From: Buxus sempervirens
Taxonomy: Eukaryota > Streptophyta > Magnoliopsida > Buxales > Buxaceae
NCBI GenBank assembly: GCA_947561395.2
Contig: OX387185.1
Span: forward strand, 17,820,366-17,884,365
DNA length: 64,000 nt
Direction of reading: 5' to 3'
The notes under the pieces were generated by a model. It saw only the letters and a program-made list of their open reading frames with translations. It was not told where the DNA came from and made no database searches. Positions 1-11,296 of this stretch are shown in pieces. Made by a program: the position numbers and the translations under genes. Positions within the stretch are counted from its first letter, which is position 1. Each line of letters opens with the position of its first letter.

Positions 1-1422
1 TCAAACACCTTCTTCAAGTTGATCAGGTGGTCTTCTTCTTCATATGATTTGGCTATCATATCATCCACATAGACCTCCATCTCTTTATGGATCATATCAT
101 GGAATAAGGCTGTCATGGCCCGCTGGTAGGTTGCCCCGGCGTTTTAAGCCCAAATGGCATGACAGTGTAGTTGAAGGTACCCCAAGGTGTAATGAAGGCC
201 GTTTTTTCTTGATCCTCCTTAGCCATCTTAATTTGATTGTACCCAGAAAACCTGCCATGAATGAGAAAAGGCTATGTACAGCAGTGTTGTCCACCAATGT
301 GTCGATGTGTGGAAGTGGAAAATCGTCCTTTGGGCTTGCCTTATTCAAGTCTCTGTAGTCTACACACATTCTGACATTTCCGTCCTTCTTTGGTACTGGC
401 ACTATATTTGCAAGTCATTCAGGGTACGTGGAGACTGCCAAAAATCCCGCTTGGAATTGTTTAACCACTTCATCTTTGACCTTCAATGTCCATTCAGGTT
501 TCAACTTTCTTAACTTCTGCTTAACTGGCTTAACATCTGGTAGAATTAGTAGCCTGTGCACAACCATGTCCGTGTCTAACCCTGGCATATCCCGATACGA
601 CCATGCAAATACATCTTCATAATCAGCCAAGAACTGTATCATTTCATCCCGCTGTACCTCAGATAGGCATACCCCAATCTTTACTATTTTTGGGTCATCT
701 TCGGTCCCTAGGTTTATTGATATGGTCTCTTCAATATTGAGTTGGACCCCCTTTTCATGACGCTCCAATTGATATGTGATTTCTTTTGGAGGGTTGTCTC
801 CTTCGTCCTCGGTCTCTTCCTCAACCCCCATTAGGTCAAAGTCGAGCTCAAGGTCGAAGTCATACTCAACCTGATCCAATTCCGTTTGTTTATATGGTTC
901 ATAAGTGGTTTGGACCTTTTTGAAAAATTTATCTTTTCTATAAAAGATTGAAAAATCTTTTTGTGTTTTTTGAGAGCCTTCTACAAAATCTTTTCCTGAA
1001 GACGAAGGCTCATTAAAACCTTCAGGAAAAGGGCATTCTACTAATGGAGTTTTTTTTTTGGAAGCCATGTCTGTTTGCCAAACAAACGCGGCTTCAAAAA
1101 TAAGGGGAGTTTCCTCCCAATTGTTCAACATAAAACAATCTGGGGCAGGGATACAAGCCTGCTCCTCAAGCTCAGGGCCCGCATCTGAAATCACCAGTAC
1201 TGGGTGAGTTGCATCGCCTGCTTCTTCTGTAGGGCTTGTCCCAGATGGAACTTCTACTGCAGCCCAATCAATGAAAGGTAGCTCCTCTACTCTTTCTTCT
1301 TGGTTGCCTTCAGTCATGGCAAAAAAGGCTCCAATGTCCTCAGAAAAATCATGCTCCTGTTCTGGCTGTGGCCCAGGCCCACCCAATGCTTGTGGAGGTG
1401 GAGGTGGAACATATGGTTGCAA
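1..1422 (-). pseudogene. E1 pol fragment: pre-RT region and reverse transcriptase start
   Basis: Fossil pol of E1. The right part is an acidic linker followed by the conserved pre-RT stretch (FAWSYRDMPGLDTDMVVHRL, then KPVKQKLRKLKPEWTLKVKD). The left part enters the reverse transcriptase fingers (VPKKDG, VDYRDLNKASPKDDFPLPHI). The catalytic YVDD region would lie beyond the left edge of the window. The family role is copying element RNA into DNA in cytoplasmic particles. The matching stretch in E2 is 22164-23448. Confidence 0.85.
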
Positions 1423-2087
1423 GGTTGAGGACTTGGGTTTTTAGAATGGGTTGATGTTATAGTATGGAGGTTTGGACTGATCCTGGGGAGGAGACAGCTA
1501 AATCATATGAGAAAGCTTTGGAAAAGTTTCCATGATGTGAGGGAATTTCATATCTTCCATCTCCTTCTGTATTCTCCAATTCCTTGGCTTGGACCCCAAT
1601 CCTGCTCTGTGGATCATCTTCTTAACCTTTATCGGTTCTATCCTTCCTTACAGGTTAACCCCCAGACCTTTTCCAAGGTGGAAATTGTACTTTTCCAGTA
1701 CTTTCTTGACCATTTTTTCAGCACAGGTCAACTTTCCTTCTTTTTCCTGATACCCCCAGGTATAAAATTCATAGTTTCAAACTGGAAAGAGTGAAATGTC
1801 ATCTTGTCAGCAGTCATTTCCATGTTTATGTAGGGTACATCAGGGGACCACATGGGAGGAACCAAGTTTTCAGCTAGGACAGTAATTTTGCCCTCTAATA
1901 TATTTGACTTTTTGGTGGAGGGTAGATGGTATAGCCCTAGCTGTGTGAATCCACGGCCTTCCTAGGAGTAGGTTGAAGGCTGCAGGTATATCCATCACTT
2001 CAAATGTGATGTTAAAAATACACGGTCCAATAGTGACCGGCAGTTCAACCTCCCCTAGGGAGTGTGTTTTAGAGCTATCAAATGCTC
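1423..2087 (-). pseudogene. E1 G-patch linker and protease remnant
   Basis: Between the protease and pre-RT parts lies a stretch matching the G-patch-like linker seen more clearly in E2 at 23539-23808, followed to the right by protease sequence. In Ogre elements an intron between protease and reverse transcriptase is known. I cannot place such an intron here. The stretch is decayed. Confidence 0.6.
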
Positions 2088-3791
2088 TTATGATTCTTCC
2101 ATTTTGTTTTTTTTTTTTTGCTCCAGACCGAGCTTAACAAATGTTATTAATGGGCAGACATTCGGAGCCGACCCATTATCAATTAAAACCCAGGCTATCA
2201 TGCAACCCTTACTGAGTACAGCTATTTGCAAAGGATCAACATAATAGTACCCTGCTGAGCTGATCTCTGTTTCAGAAAAAGTTATGACATTATGAGATAA
2301 AATCTGACCAACCATCTTGCCTAGTTGGTTTGGTTCAATATTTTTAGGCACATGTGCCCCCTGAAGTATCCTTAACAAGGAGTCCTTATGTTTTTCAGAA
2401 TTTAACAATAAGCCCAGTATTGAGATCTGGGCAGGGACTTTGTTCAACTGCTCGACAACATTGAACTCACTCTTTTTTATGATTTTAATGAGGTCAGCAG
2501 CCTCACTGTCAATTACCTGAGGGGCATCTTCCCCTACCTTGGCCTTTCCTTTATTTTTCTTTTCTTCCTTTTCCTTCTCTGTCTCCTTTTGTTTTTCTTC
2601 CACCCCTACACATTTTCCTGACATCGTCATGAGGTTTACTTCTTTCTTGCTTTCTGCCTCAGCTGAAGGGAATGTAGTGGTGAAGGCTTCGCTGTAGTTC
2701 CATGGTATAGCCGATTCAAAGTAAGAAGGCTTAGGAACATTTATCACTAATGGGGGAAGTTTAGACTTGGATGATGAAGTCTGAATAGGAGGAACATTTA
2801 CAACCAATGGTGGATATTGTTTTGGTTGAGTGGTTACAGAAGTGACAGAAGTATTGAGATGGTCACAGTTTATGACCAATGGTGGTTTTGATTGAATGGG
2901 TGAAGTAAAGGTGGATGGATTGCAATTGATAACCAGAGGTGGTTTTGCAATATTCATTTGGGCCATGAGAAATGAGACCCGGTCCAGAGAAGAGCTAATG
3001 CTTTCAGCAGCACGATCATTCCCTTTTGAAATTACATTTACCTCTTTATTGCAACTTCTTTTGTCAAAATAAACTTTGACCGTTGTCCCTATTGGAGCAA
3101 TTAACTGGGATGGGTCAAAGGTTATTTCATTAGAAGAAATGACCCCTATGACATTAGATGGGCCTACCCCATGATGTTGAGGCAGAGGGTTCTGTCCAAT
3201 ATCTATTCTGGGAGGATTAGGAGCCCCTGTATTGAAAGACAGGGTATTTTGGTCAAGCAAATCCTGAATGGCGTGTTTCAACGGCCAACACTTGTCAGTA
3301 GAATGCCCAGGTGCACCCATGTGGAAATCACAAGTGGTGGAGGGGTCATAATTTCTCCCCTTTGATGCATTCGGATTGAGTTCTCTTAAAGTGATATACC
3401 CTGCTTGTAATAAAGTGGGCAGCAACTGAGAAGGAGTCATTGGAATAGGGGTGAAAACCCTATTTCTCCTTGCTACGAAATAGACATCATTTTCCTCTTT
3501 AATAAAAACCCTTTTTTGGTCTGAGGGTGCTGCTGGAACATTAACCTTCACGGGGGCTTGGGTAGATGGAGCAGATGGCGTAGGAAAATGAGCAGGTATA
3601 TTGATTTGTATGGGCTTGTTAGGGCCCGACGGTGGCGCTACCATGTTTACCTCACCTTCTTTCTTGTTCCCATTCTTTTTCAACCCACTTCCTTTCTTTA
3701 GATTGGGGTCTTGCTGACTGACCATAGCAGAGTGGTCAATTATTTTACTCGACCTGATTCCGTCCTCGATTCGGTCGGCCACTTGTACCAA
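2088..3791 (-). pseudogene. E1 gag C-terminal part and protease
   Basis: Fossil frame of about 567 codons. It holds a zinc-knuckle-like motif (CDFHMGAPGHSTDKCWPLKH, then AIQDLLD) of the gag nucleocapsid, a long Pro/Val-rich linker with repeated PPLVINC/PPLVVNV wording, a Lys/Glu-rich hinge, and the start of the protease with the IDNGSA site near the end. The order gag, then protease, then reverse transcriptase fits Ty3/gypsy elements. The same region occurs in E2 and E3. Confidence 0.85.
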
Positions 3792-3812
3792 AGCCGCAAA
3801 ATTAGTGGTGGT

Positions 3813-4727
3813 CTAACCCACCTGGTGGCTGTAGAATGGTTGACCCAGTGTACTGACGAAAGTGGAAATCATTTCCTGCTCCAGCATGGATGGCCTAACC
3901 TGGGAGGCCGTCTCCCTCCATCTCTTGGCATACTGCCTCACCGATTCGTCCCTTCCCTTACTCATTCTCATTACATCATACCTATCTCTCACGATCTCTG
4001 AATTGAACTGGTACTGAGCTAGGAAGGCATCTGCTAGGTCCTTCCATATTCTGATCTTTCCATGGTCTAAAGTGGCAAACCATCTCAATGCAGTTCCAGT
4101 TAAGCTCCTTTGGAAGAGCTGAATCAAGACACCCTCATCCCACCCGAACTGGCATAGGGCACCACAGTACAACTTCAGATGGCTCATGGGGCAGCCAGTG
4201 CCATCATATTTGTCTAGGTCTGGGCACTTGAACTTAGTTGGCAGGTTAACATTAGGGTACAGGCATAAGTCCTCAAAGTTGGTGCCCCCGAAGTTGTTCA
4301 CCCCTTTCACTTCCCTCAGTTCGTCTTGGATCATTTCCAGTCTGTGCATGAATTTCCTTTCAACGTCTTCCCTCATCCTTTCCTTTTCCTTAGCTTTGTC
4401 TGACTCCACTGTCTCATCCCTGATCAGTATAGGTTCAGGGGTGGGTTCATAAACGGGTTCAGGAAAAGGTTGAACCGGAGGTGGAATATTGATTTGGGGT
4501 GGAGGTGCTGGGTTGGAAGTGGATGCTTGATTTTGGGCTTGCACTTGTTGGGCCTGCACCAATAGTATGTTTTCTAGCATTCAGGCTAGTCCTGCCACTT
4601 GCTCCTGTAGCAGGACAACATCTGGGTGAGGAGCATCAGCCTCAGTCTCAATGGGATTCATAGCGCGAGCTCTTGATTTGGTTACAGGAGCTATGATTGC
4701 AAGTGTATTGGTACTTGGATGGAATAA
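3813..4727 (-). pseudogene. E1 gag N-terminal and capsid part
   Basis: Fossil gag. The N-terminal part has PVTRSRARAINP-like wording, a Gln/Ala-rich stretch (VQAQQVQAQNQAS) and a Pro-rich segment. The retrotransposon gag (capsid) domain follows, with KYDGTGCPMSHLKLYCGALC and SLTGTALRWFATLDHGKI. The capsid packages element RNA. The copy in E3 (42455-43050 and 36433-38745) is very similar. Confidence 0.87.
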
Positions 4728-4898
4728 AGAGAAAATATTAGTGCCAATTTAATCTCATTCACGAGCCTATGAATGCCTATGTGCAAGTTGGGTGAACACG
4801 AGTTTGGATTTGTTTCTTTATTTGCTTCATTTTTTTTTGAATTGAATTGTTGAAATATTGTAGGGCTTCCAACAGGTCCCACAAAAAAAGAAAAGGAT

Positions 4899-5620
4899 CT
4901 GAAATTCAAAGGCTTTCAGGGGCCCAGGGATATTTTTGGAAAATGTCTGAAATTCAAAGGCTTTCAGAGGCCCAGAGATTTTTGATAAAGGTCTGAAATT
5001 CAAAGGCTTTCAAAGGCCCAAAAGGAAAAAGATCTGAAATTCAAAGGCTTTCAGAGGCCCAAAGAACAAGGTCTGAAATTCAAAGGCTTTCAGAGGCCCA
5101 AAGAACAAGGTCTGAAATTCAAAGGCTTTCAGAGGCCCAAGGATTTTTGAGAAAAAGTCTGAAATTCAAAGAATTTCAGAGGCCTAAAGATTTTTGAGAA
5201 AAAGTCTGAAATTCAAAGGCTTTCAGAGGCCCAGGGATATTTTTGCAAAAGGTTTGAAATTCAAAGGCTTTCAGAGGCCCAAAGATTTTTGATAAAGGTC
5301 TGAAATTCAAAGGCTTTCAGAAGCCCGAGGAAAAAGATCTGAAATTCAAAGGCTTTCAGAGGCCCAAGGATAAAGTCTGAAATTCAAAGGCTTTCAGAGG
5401 CCCAAAAGGAAAAAAATCTGAAATTCAAAGGCTTTTAGAGGCCCAAAGAAAAAGGTCTGAAATTCAAAGGCTTTCAGAGGCCCAAAAAGAAAAAGATCTG
5501 AAATTCAAAGGCTTTCAAAGGCCCGAGGAGTTTTGAGAAAAAGTCTGAAATTCAAAGGCTTTCAGAGGCCCGAGGATTTTTGAGAAAAAGTCTGAAATTC
5601 AAAGCCTTTCAGAGGCCCAA
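4899..5620. repeat. T1: leader tandem array of a 21-bp palindromic core, 17 copies
   Basis: Seventeen copies of a core reading CTGAAAT, 7 nt (TCAAAGG), CTTTCAG, each followed by AGGCCCA and an A/G-rich spacer. Start-to-start distances vary from about 38 to 48 bp, with 39 recurring. The arms pair over six of seven positions. The copy near 5160 pairs over nine. The array lies in the 5' leader of E1, between gag and the palindrome array at 5756. It is not coding. Confidence 0.9.
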
Positions 5621-5755
5621 AGGATTTTCTCTCACATTTTATTTATTTATTTTTTTTGAAGCATTTTATTCAAACTCATTTCCCTTTATCATTATTTAAA
5701 GGTTAAAGGAACAAGATTTAGTGGGAAAATTGATTAAAATTAAATTGTCCGGGAA

Positions 5756-5888
5756 AACCGCATATACAGTACTGTCCGGTCTTGCCCGCATTGAAATTAC
5801 AAGCAAGCCGTGACCGTATAGTTAGAACGGGCAAGCCCAGCCCGTATAACAAATACGGACGAGCCCAACTCGTGTTATAATTGCGGTT
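5756..5888. repeat. Palindrome array, E1 leader, 5 units, 28-bp period
   Basis: Units of 21 bp start at 5756, 5784, 5812, 5840 and 5868, exactly 28 bp apart. Each is a 7-bp arm, a 7-nt loop and a 7-bp arm, with a 7-bp spacer between units. The clearest is GCCCGTA, loop, TACGGAC at 5840. Several arm letters have drifted (C to T, G to A), but the spacing is untouched. The arms match the family in the LTR of the same element (8711-8815). Confidence 0.9.
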
Positions 5889-7097
5889 TACGGAACTCTT
5901 TTCTGTTCTTTTCAGTTTTTACATGATTTAATCACTTTAATTGCTCATCCAAACATATGGTTCACCCATTGCAAGGCTTCTAAACTGTCCCAAAGTGGAC
6001 CTTGGCCTATTTGCAAAAACACTTGTTTAGGAGGGCACATGTTCCCTCCAAATCGACACCATATTCAGGGGTATGGTACCCTTTGGTTGCCTCTTGTATG
6101 AACATTGGGTGGGCTTGATCCTGAATAGAGTTAAAACTCTTCTTATGGGCTATACCAATTTTAGGAAACATGCCTATTTGGGACCAATTTTATCCCAAAC
6201 TGATGGATACCATGACACCCCTGTGACATGAAAATAATGCAAAAATTAAGGTTACCTTGTTACCTTGTTTACCTTCAATATGGCATCCGCATTATTCCTT
6301 GGCTTGCAAACCATGCAAGCGGCCTTCCCACAATTACAAACCCATATCCCCACATAATTGTGTATTTTAGCCAAAAACGTGTATCTCCACCTTCAAGCGT
6401 AGGGGCTTTGGGTTTTGGCTTAATGGCAACTTAGCACTCAAGCCTAGTGATGACCAGAATCGAATCACAGATCCACGTTATCATCACATCTTTGGCGCAA
6501 AGTTCTAAGGTTAATGTTTTCACTTTCGCTTTCCGAAGTATCGACCTCGTTGCGCCAAGCTACACACATTCGGGTTCAACTTCCTATAGGTTATGGGTAG
6601 GTTGTGTAAAAAATAAAATGTGCATAGTGCATTGTAAAAATTGGGTGCATTCACAACATCCCAAGCCCTTGCCACTCTTTTCGTAGCCACGCATATACAA
6701 ACCAAGGCATAATAGGAAAGCATATATAAAGTAAACAAATACACAAAGCAGTCCATATAGCACCTAAAACATGCTCATAAAAATCATCCAATCATGCAAA
6801 TATATGATCATGTTATACAACCCAAAAACACATCATGGAGATCATGCTGAAAATTAAAACATGCTATTATAAAAATATAGCAAGAAATAAACATGGTTCA
6901 GCAAAACGAACCTCCCCTATGCATGTTTCTAGAAACAATCCTACAAATCAAAATTAAGCATGTTTCTACCCCCATGAATTCTTAAGCAATAAATCAGATT
7001 TAAAACATACCCAACATGCTTAAGAACACAAAATAGCAAGCAAATCCAAAAATATCAAAAACATTAACTAAAACACCAAAAGGCTCAAATCCTCAAG
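5889..7097. other. E1 leader without genes, with a block conserved in E2 and E3
   Basis: No credible frame. A block at about 6430-6620 (CGAATCACAGATCC, then CTTTCCGAAGTATCGACC, then TTCAACTTCCTATAGG) returns almost unchanged at about 31940-32105 in E2 and 44935-45100 in E3, while sequence around it has diverged. This suggests a kept function in the leader RNA, such as packaging, but that is inference. Confidence 0.6.
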
Positions 7098-7115
7098 TCC
7101 CCAGCGGAGTCGCCA
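7098..7115 (-). other. E1 primer binding site
   Basis: Read on the minus strand the site is TGGCGACTCCGCTGGGGA, two bases inside the LTR edge. It starts with TGG, as expected for pairing with a tRNA 3' CCA end. Ogre elements are known to use tRNA-Arg, and this sequence is of that type, but the tRNA itself was not available to check. Confidence 0.8.
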
Positions 7116-8502
7116 GTTGTGAGACATGGGAAAAAAATCAATTCAATGACTTCTTCAATCATCACACAAGATTCATAAAAACAAAGAGTCGCTACCATTC
7201 TGTTTAGGTGTGAATGGACACCAAAATATCAAATAAGCACAAAAAGGCAAATTTAGGGTAAAAATAACCCTCTTAAAAAAACAACCAGAGATGGGTAAGG
7301 GGATTAGGTTATGAACAAGGGAAGGTGTTAGGCACCCCTATTCATCCACACAAGGTGGTTGCCAGGTATTGTTCATGTTTTTCAAAGGAAAAAATGCTTG
7401 CTATAAAAATCATAAAAAAGACAAAAATGTATGGTTTTTTCATACGAATAGCCTGATTGATCCAGAACATTCAAATATGATCATACCATTCCTAGGGTTT
7501 CATGATTAAAATAAAATTGAGATAAAATCAAATAAAACCAATCTAAAGTGAAATCTTCAAAAATCTGGCTTCAAGTTAAATTCTAGAAATCTAGAAAAAT
7601 ATGATTTTTATAAAATATTTCATAATTGAACTTGAATAGTCCAGGACATAGATATAGCCTAAATTTCACATTAAATCAAAAAATCAAAACCAAAAATATC
7701 CACGTTGATGAAGAACATCAAAAGGGGAGAACTTAGACCGTAGGGTCTTCTCTCAATAATGAAAAATGACTCAAAAACCATATCATGAAACCCTAGAAGT
7801 TACATTCAGGCTTCTGGATCCAGATCTATCATATTGATCATGATAGATCCAAGATCTTAGCCTAATATCACAAAAATCATGAAAACAGTGCTGTAGGTGC
7901 AAAAGTGGTGAAAATCCAAAGTTTAGAAAAAAAAGTGGGGATTTCATGCTATAAACATCATGGATTCATATGATTCATTCAGATTCAACATAAAAACCAT
8001 TAAAACATGATCAAGATATTTAAAGCAGCCATATCTCACATATTAGAGCACATGGGGGTCTACCCTACGAATCCACCTGTTCTCTTTTCCCCTAGCTCTC
8101 TCTTCATGTTTTACGGCTAGAGAGGATTCTTGAGGTACTTGGAGATAGGTTTGGGTATACAAACACAATGAAAGGCTTTATTCTAGAAAAAAGGAGAAAA
8201 ACAGACATGGGGCTCTATTCTAGGGATCCACCTGTTCTCTTTTCCCCTAGCTCTCTCTTCACGTTTTACGGCTAGAGAGATTCTTGAGGTACTTAGAGAC
8301 AAGTTTAGAAATACAAGTACAAAATATGGCCTTATTCTACAGCAATAGAGAAGATCCTATTACTTCTAGAATTGAAGACAGAAAATAAAAGGGAAAAGGG
8401 ACTTACCTGGATTGAGCAAGCAGAGCAGCAGGGATTCCTCTCTTCTCTTGGAGCTTCTTAGACTTCAAATTTTTGTGGCCTTTTGCTTGAGGAAAGGCCC
8501 TC

Positions 8503-8510
8503 TATTTATA
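8503..8510 (-). promoter_or_regulatory. TATA-like box of LTR1
   Basis: Minus strand TATAAATA within GCCTATAAATAGAGGG. The same box is in LTR3 (46987-46994), S2 (29443-29450) and LTR4 (35190-35197). The palindrome array starts 201 bp upstream of it. Confidence 0.65.
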
Positions 8511-8710
8511 GGCAAACACAGGGGTATGGTTGGTCCAAGGTTTGGCAAGATAGAGTTTCAGATTGAGTTAAACACAAGGATAATGCCCATCCATGGCCAA
8601 CAAAGATAATCCGAACGAATAAAAGATATAATTCGCTCATTTAAAGGGATATTGGACTAAAGATAAGGCTCAGAAATTGAGAAAATATAAAACTCGCACA
8701 AATCTAATGT

Positions 8711-8815
8711 GCCCGTAAATGATTTACAGTCCAGTGGTGTCCGTATATGTATTACGGGTGCTGCGTGCCTGTGTACAAAATCCGGGCGTACTTAGCCAGT
8801 AGATACAATACGGTC
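8711..8815. repeat. Palindrome array, LTR1, 4 units, 28-bp period
   Basis: Units start at 8711, 8739, 8767 and 8795, exactly 28 bp apart, each 7-bp arm, 7-nt loop, 7-bp arm. Compared with the intact array in LTR3, several CG positions have become TG or CA (GCCCGTA has become GCCTGTG at 8767), as expected from deamination of methylated cytosine. The array ends 103 bp from the U3 end of the LTR. Confidence 0.92.
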
Positions 8816-9139
8816 AAGGCTCAAGTTATTGAATTTCATGCATTTTTGGCTTGTTTTAAATCCCAATTACATGTTTTCATTATTTTCTCATTTTGTAGTG
8901 CAATTTGGGGTGTATACACCTTCATAAACTTAACCAAGCCTTCATTTCGTCCTATTGATCAAGCCCTCGGTGATCTCGGTGTATTCCTTCAACTCGCGGT
9001 GTTGGATTGGCAATGACGAAGCAAATAAGCCAGCCCTAGTGAAAACCGTAACAGGCACTAGGGGCAATATTGGCCAGAAAAAGGCAAAAGAAGAAAAAAA
9101 AAGGGGTAAAAAACTGCACTATGGGTACAGATTGGTCCA

Positions 9140-9227
9140 AACCGCATTGTTCATACGATTTTAGCAGAAAGGTCAGGCAACCGCATATTAAAGGCGGTTT
9201 TGGCTAAACCGATCTAAATGCACGGTT
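9140..9227. repeat. Palindrome array, E0, 3 units
   Basis: Units at 9140, 9179 and 9207 (steps 39 and 28), with arms AACCGCA/TACGATT, AACCGCA/GGCGGTT and AACCGAT/CACGGTT around 7-nt loops. It lies downstream (minus strand) of antisense block A and close to the E1 insertion point. Both spacings seen elsewhere occur here together. Confidence 0.85.
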
Positions 9228-9644
9228 TTGAGTAGCAGACTTGAGTTGAGCAGATTTTCAGCACAACACTGAACCAGTAAGCACTGGCATGATCCCTGGA
9301 GATGGGAATGGAATTTAGGGATGAGTCTAAAGGTTCAAAGGTTGACGAAATGGATTCTTCCCTATTATTTAAAATACCCTTTTTGCCCAACTTACTTTAA
9401 TTCATCAAACTATATGTGATTAAAGCATCATGGACCAATTTATAACAAAAACACACAAAAAAGAAAATTATATTTTGGCCGATGATGAGAAATCAATGAC
9501 TTTTCATTAAAATGTTAGTTTTTACAAGCATATGAGAGTTCTGAGACCAATAGTATAAAAATCTATTTTGTATTCTTTATCTTTCCGCTAATGGAGTTTC
9601 TCTTTGTACAAAAGTAGAAAAAAGGAAAAAATACAATAAAGGGG

Positions 9645-11296
9645 CTAATCTCTATCCCCTAACCTCTCCTTGAGCTCTCTGATCCGAGCTGCCTGAACCG
9701 CGACTAGCTTCTCAGCCCCCTCTGCATTCGGGTCGCTGAGGAAAGAAATGACATCATCTGAGAGGGTCTGTCTGGTCCTCATATCTCTGAGCCTGGCCAT
9801 GGTCTCATCGTGCCTACGCCATGCGGCTCTAACCTCAAAGCGACGGGCCCATATCTGCTCTGCGAGCCGTCTCTCCAAGTCTTCCTTCTCCAGTCTCATG
9901 ACTCGGGCTTCCTCTATCCATATGTGCTGGAGCTGCCTATGGAAGCCCTCTCAATCTCTAGAAGATCCTCGTAGGTAGGACATGGGATAGCAGAGGGATC
10001 CACTGGTATAGAAGCACAACACTGCGCCTGCTCCCTAATCCAGAAAAGGTAGTCCTTCTCATGCAATTTGGAGAAGACAGGACCACTCAAGAAGCAGGCA
10101 TGAGGCCATTCCTTCACCAAGCGATAGCACAGCCCCATGGTGGCTGGTGTGAGAGGGCCAATGAACTCCTCGTAGCCCTAAGGTACCAGGATCCCCTGAG
10201 CCTCCTCTATGAACTGCCGGATGACTCTCAAAGGCAAATAGAGCAAGGCAGACCTCAAGCCTATAAGCACGACAAAATTCCGATCTGGGAATCTGATCAC
10301 CGTCTCGGCAGAGGGCTGATAAGTACCAGGCCATCTCACCTGGTCATCCTGGAGAGTCCCTAAGAAGACAAACCACCCCCTCTTGCCTCCTGGGATAGAA
10401 GGACACCCCCGGTTGTTCATCAAAGTGAGAACATCCATGTTCCGGGAAAAGTGCCTGTCTATCTCCTCCACCTGAGACAGATGATCCAAAAGCCAGAGTT
10501 GCAAAGAAAAGGGAAGCATTTTCAATTTAGAAAATTTCAATTTTACAATGAAAACTGTAATTCAAGGAAGAGGTTCAGATTTTACCTGAAGGATAGGGGC
10601 GCAGGCGAGGAAACTCTTCTTCTTCCGATGATAGCAGTCAGTCAAGGCCTGGTATATTTCAGCCAGGATCATAGGGGCAAGCCTTTCACGCTCCCTAACT
10701 TGGAAAATGACTGAAATGAGGGATAAATCAACCTCGCTATCATCTCGGGGGAACAAAAGTTGGTTGACCACTATCAAGGTCAAAGCATTGAACCGGGCCG
10801 ACTGGTTCGAGCTATTCAATAGCTTTTCAGTCAAAAATGACTTTGATAGGGTCAATAAGGCGTCAGCTTCCCCTAACTCTTTCTTGCCAATTCCTAAAAA
10901 AGTAGAGGCTTCCTTTTTGAAGCTTGGTTTGAGAGGTGGGTTGACTACCTTTTTGGAGAACCTAATATTGAGGATGGTTTCAACCTCCTCGACTGTAGGG
11001 GTCATCTCCTTCTCCCCAAACCTGAAAAGGTTTAATTGGGGTTCCCAATGCCCAATCAATGCCTCTATGATCTCCCATTTTAGGGAAACCTTTGGGAGTG
11101 AGAGGATATGGCCTAGATTGGTAAAGTCCCAATCTATTTTGTCTTGATGGGTCATTGAGTCAACCCATTTCTCATAGCAGGCATCTACAATGGCATACCT
11201 TGTCAGATTGGGAGCATTGGATCTAATGGTTGGTCTAGGTGCTAATGTTTCAGGTACAGAGGATGAAGAAGGCATAGAAGTTGAATCAGAGGCCAT
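9645..11296 (-). pseudogene. E0 antisense block A: DUF7745-like frames and coiled coil
   Basis: Several separate minus-strand frames. The frame at 10562-11296 starts MASDSTSMPSSSSVPET and holds the family wording IDWDFTNLGHILSLPKVSLK and EALIGHWEPQLNLFRFGEKE. The frame at 10178-10540 looks like the second half of the same kind of domain (WFVFLGTLQDDQVRW). The frames at 9914-10138 and 9645-9899 give a Glu/Arg-rich likely coiled coil. Such proteins are common in plant genomes, often beside Ty3/gypsy elements, and their function is unknown. The gaps look like introns, which extra genes of these elements can have. I do not claim a working gene. The DUF assignment is from memory of the wording. 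Confidence 0.6.

Larger units (their letters stand above)
1..8918 (-). mobile_element. E1: partial Tat/Ogre-type Ty3/gypsy element
   Basis: A minus-strand LTR retrotransposon fossil. Reading right to left it has a 5' LTR (7118-8918), a primer binding site, a long leader with a palindrome array and a tandem array, gag, protease and the start of reverse transcriptase; the rest lies beyond the left edge. The reverse transcriptase wording (MCVDYRDLNKASPKDDFPLP) and the protease site IDNGSA are typical of the Tat/Ogre lineage. The frames are long but interrupted, with roughly half a dozen breaks, so the copy is broken but fairly young. Its right flank (8919) is the 3' region of plus-strand element E0, so E1 inserted into E0. 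Confidence 0.88.
7118..8918 (-). mobile_element. LTR1: 5' LTR of E1
   Basis: An LTR of 1801 bp with TG/CA ends (TGTGAGACAT on the left, GTATACA on the right, plus strand). It aligns end to end with S2 (28055-29857) and LTR3 (45605-47401). From its U3 end (right) it carries a palindrome array at 103-207 bp, a TATA-like box, and two copies of a roughly 165-bp segment (about 8045-8320) around the motif CTTCACGTTTTACGGCTAG. Confidence 0.9.

Noticed and set aside
1-402. An intact reverse transcriptase at the left edge
   Set aside because: The sequence is cut by the window edge and already interrupted. Treated as a fossil.
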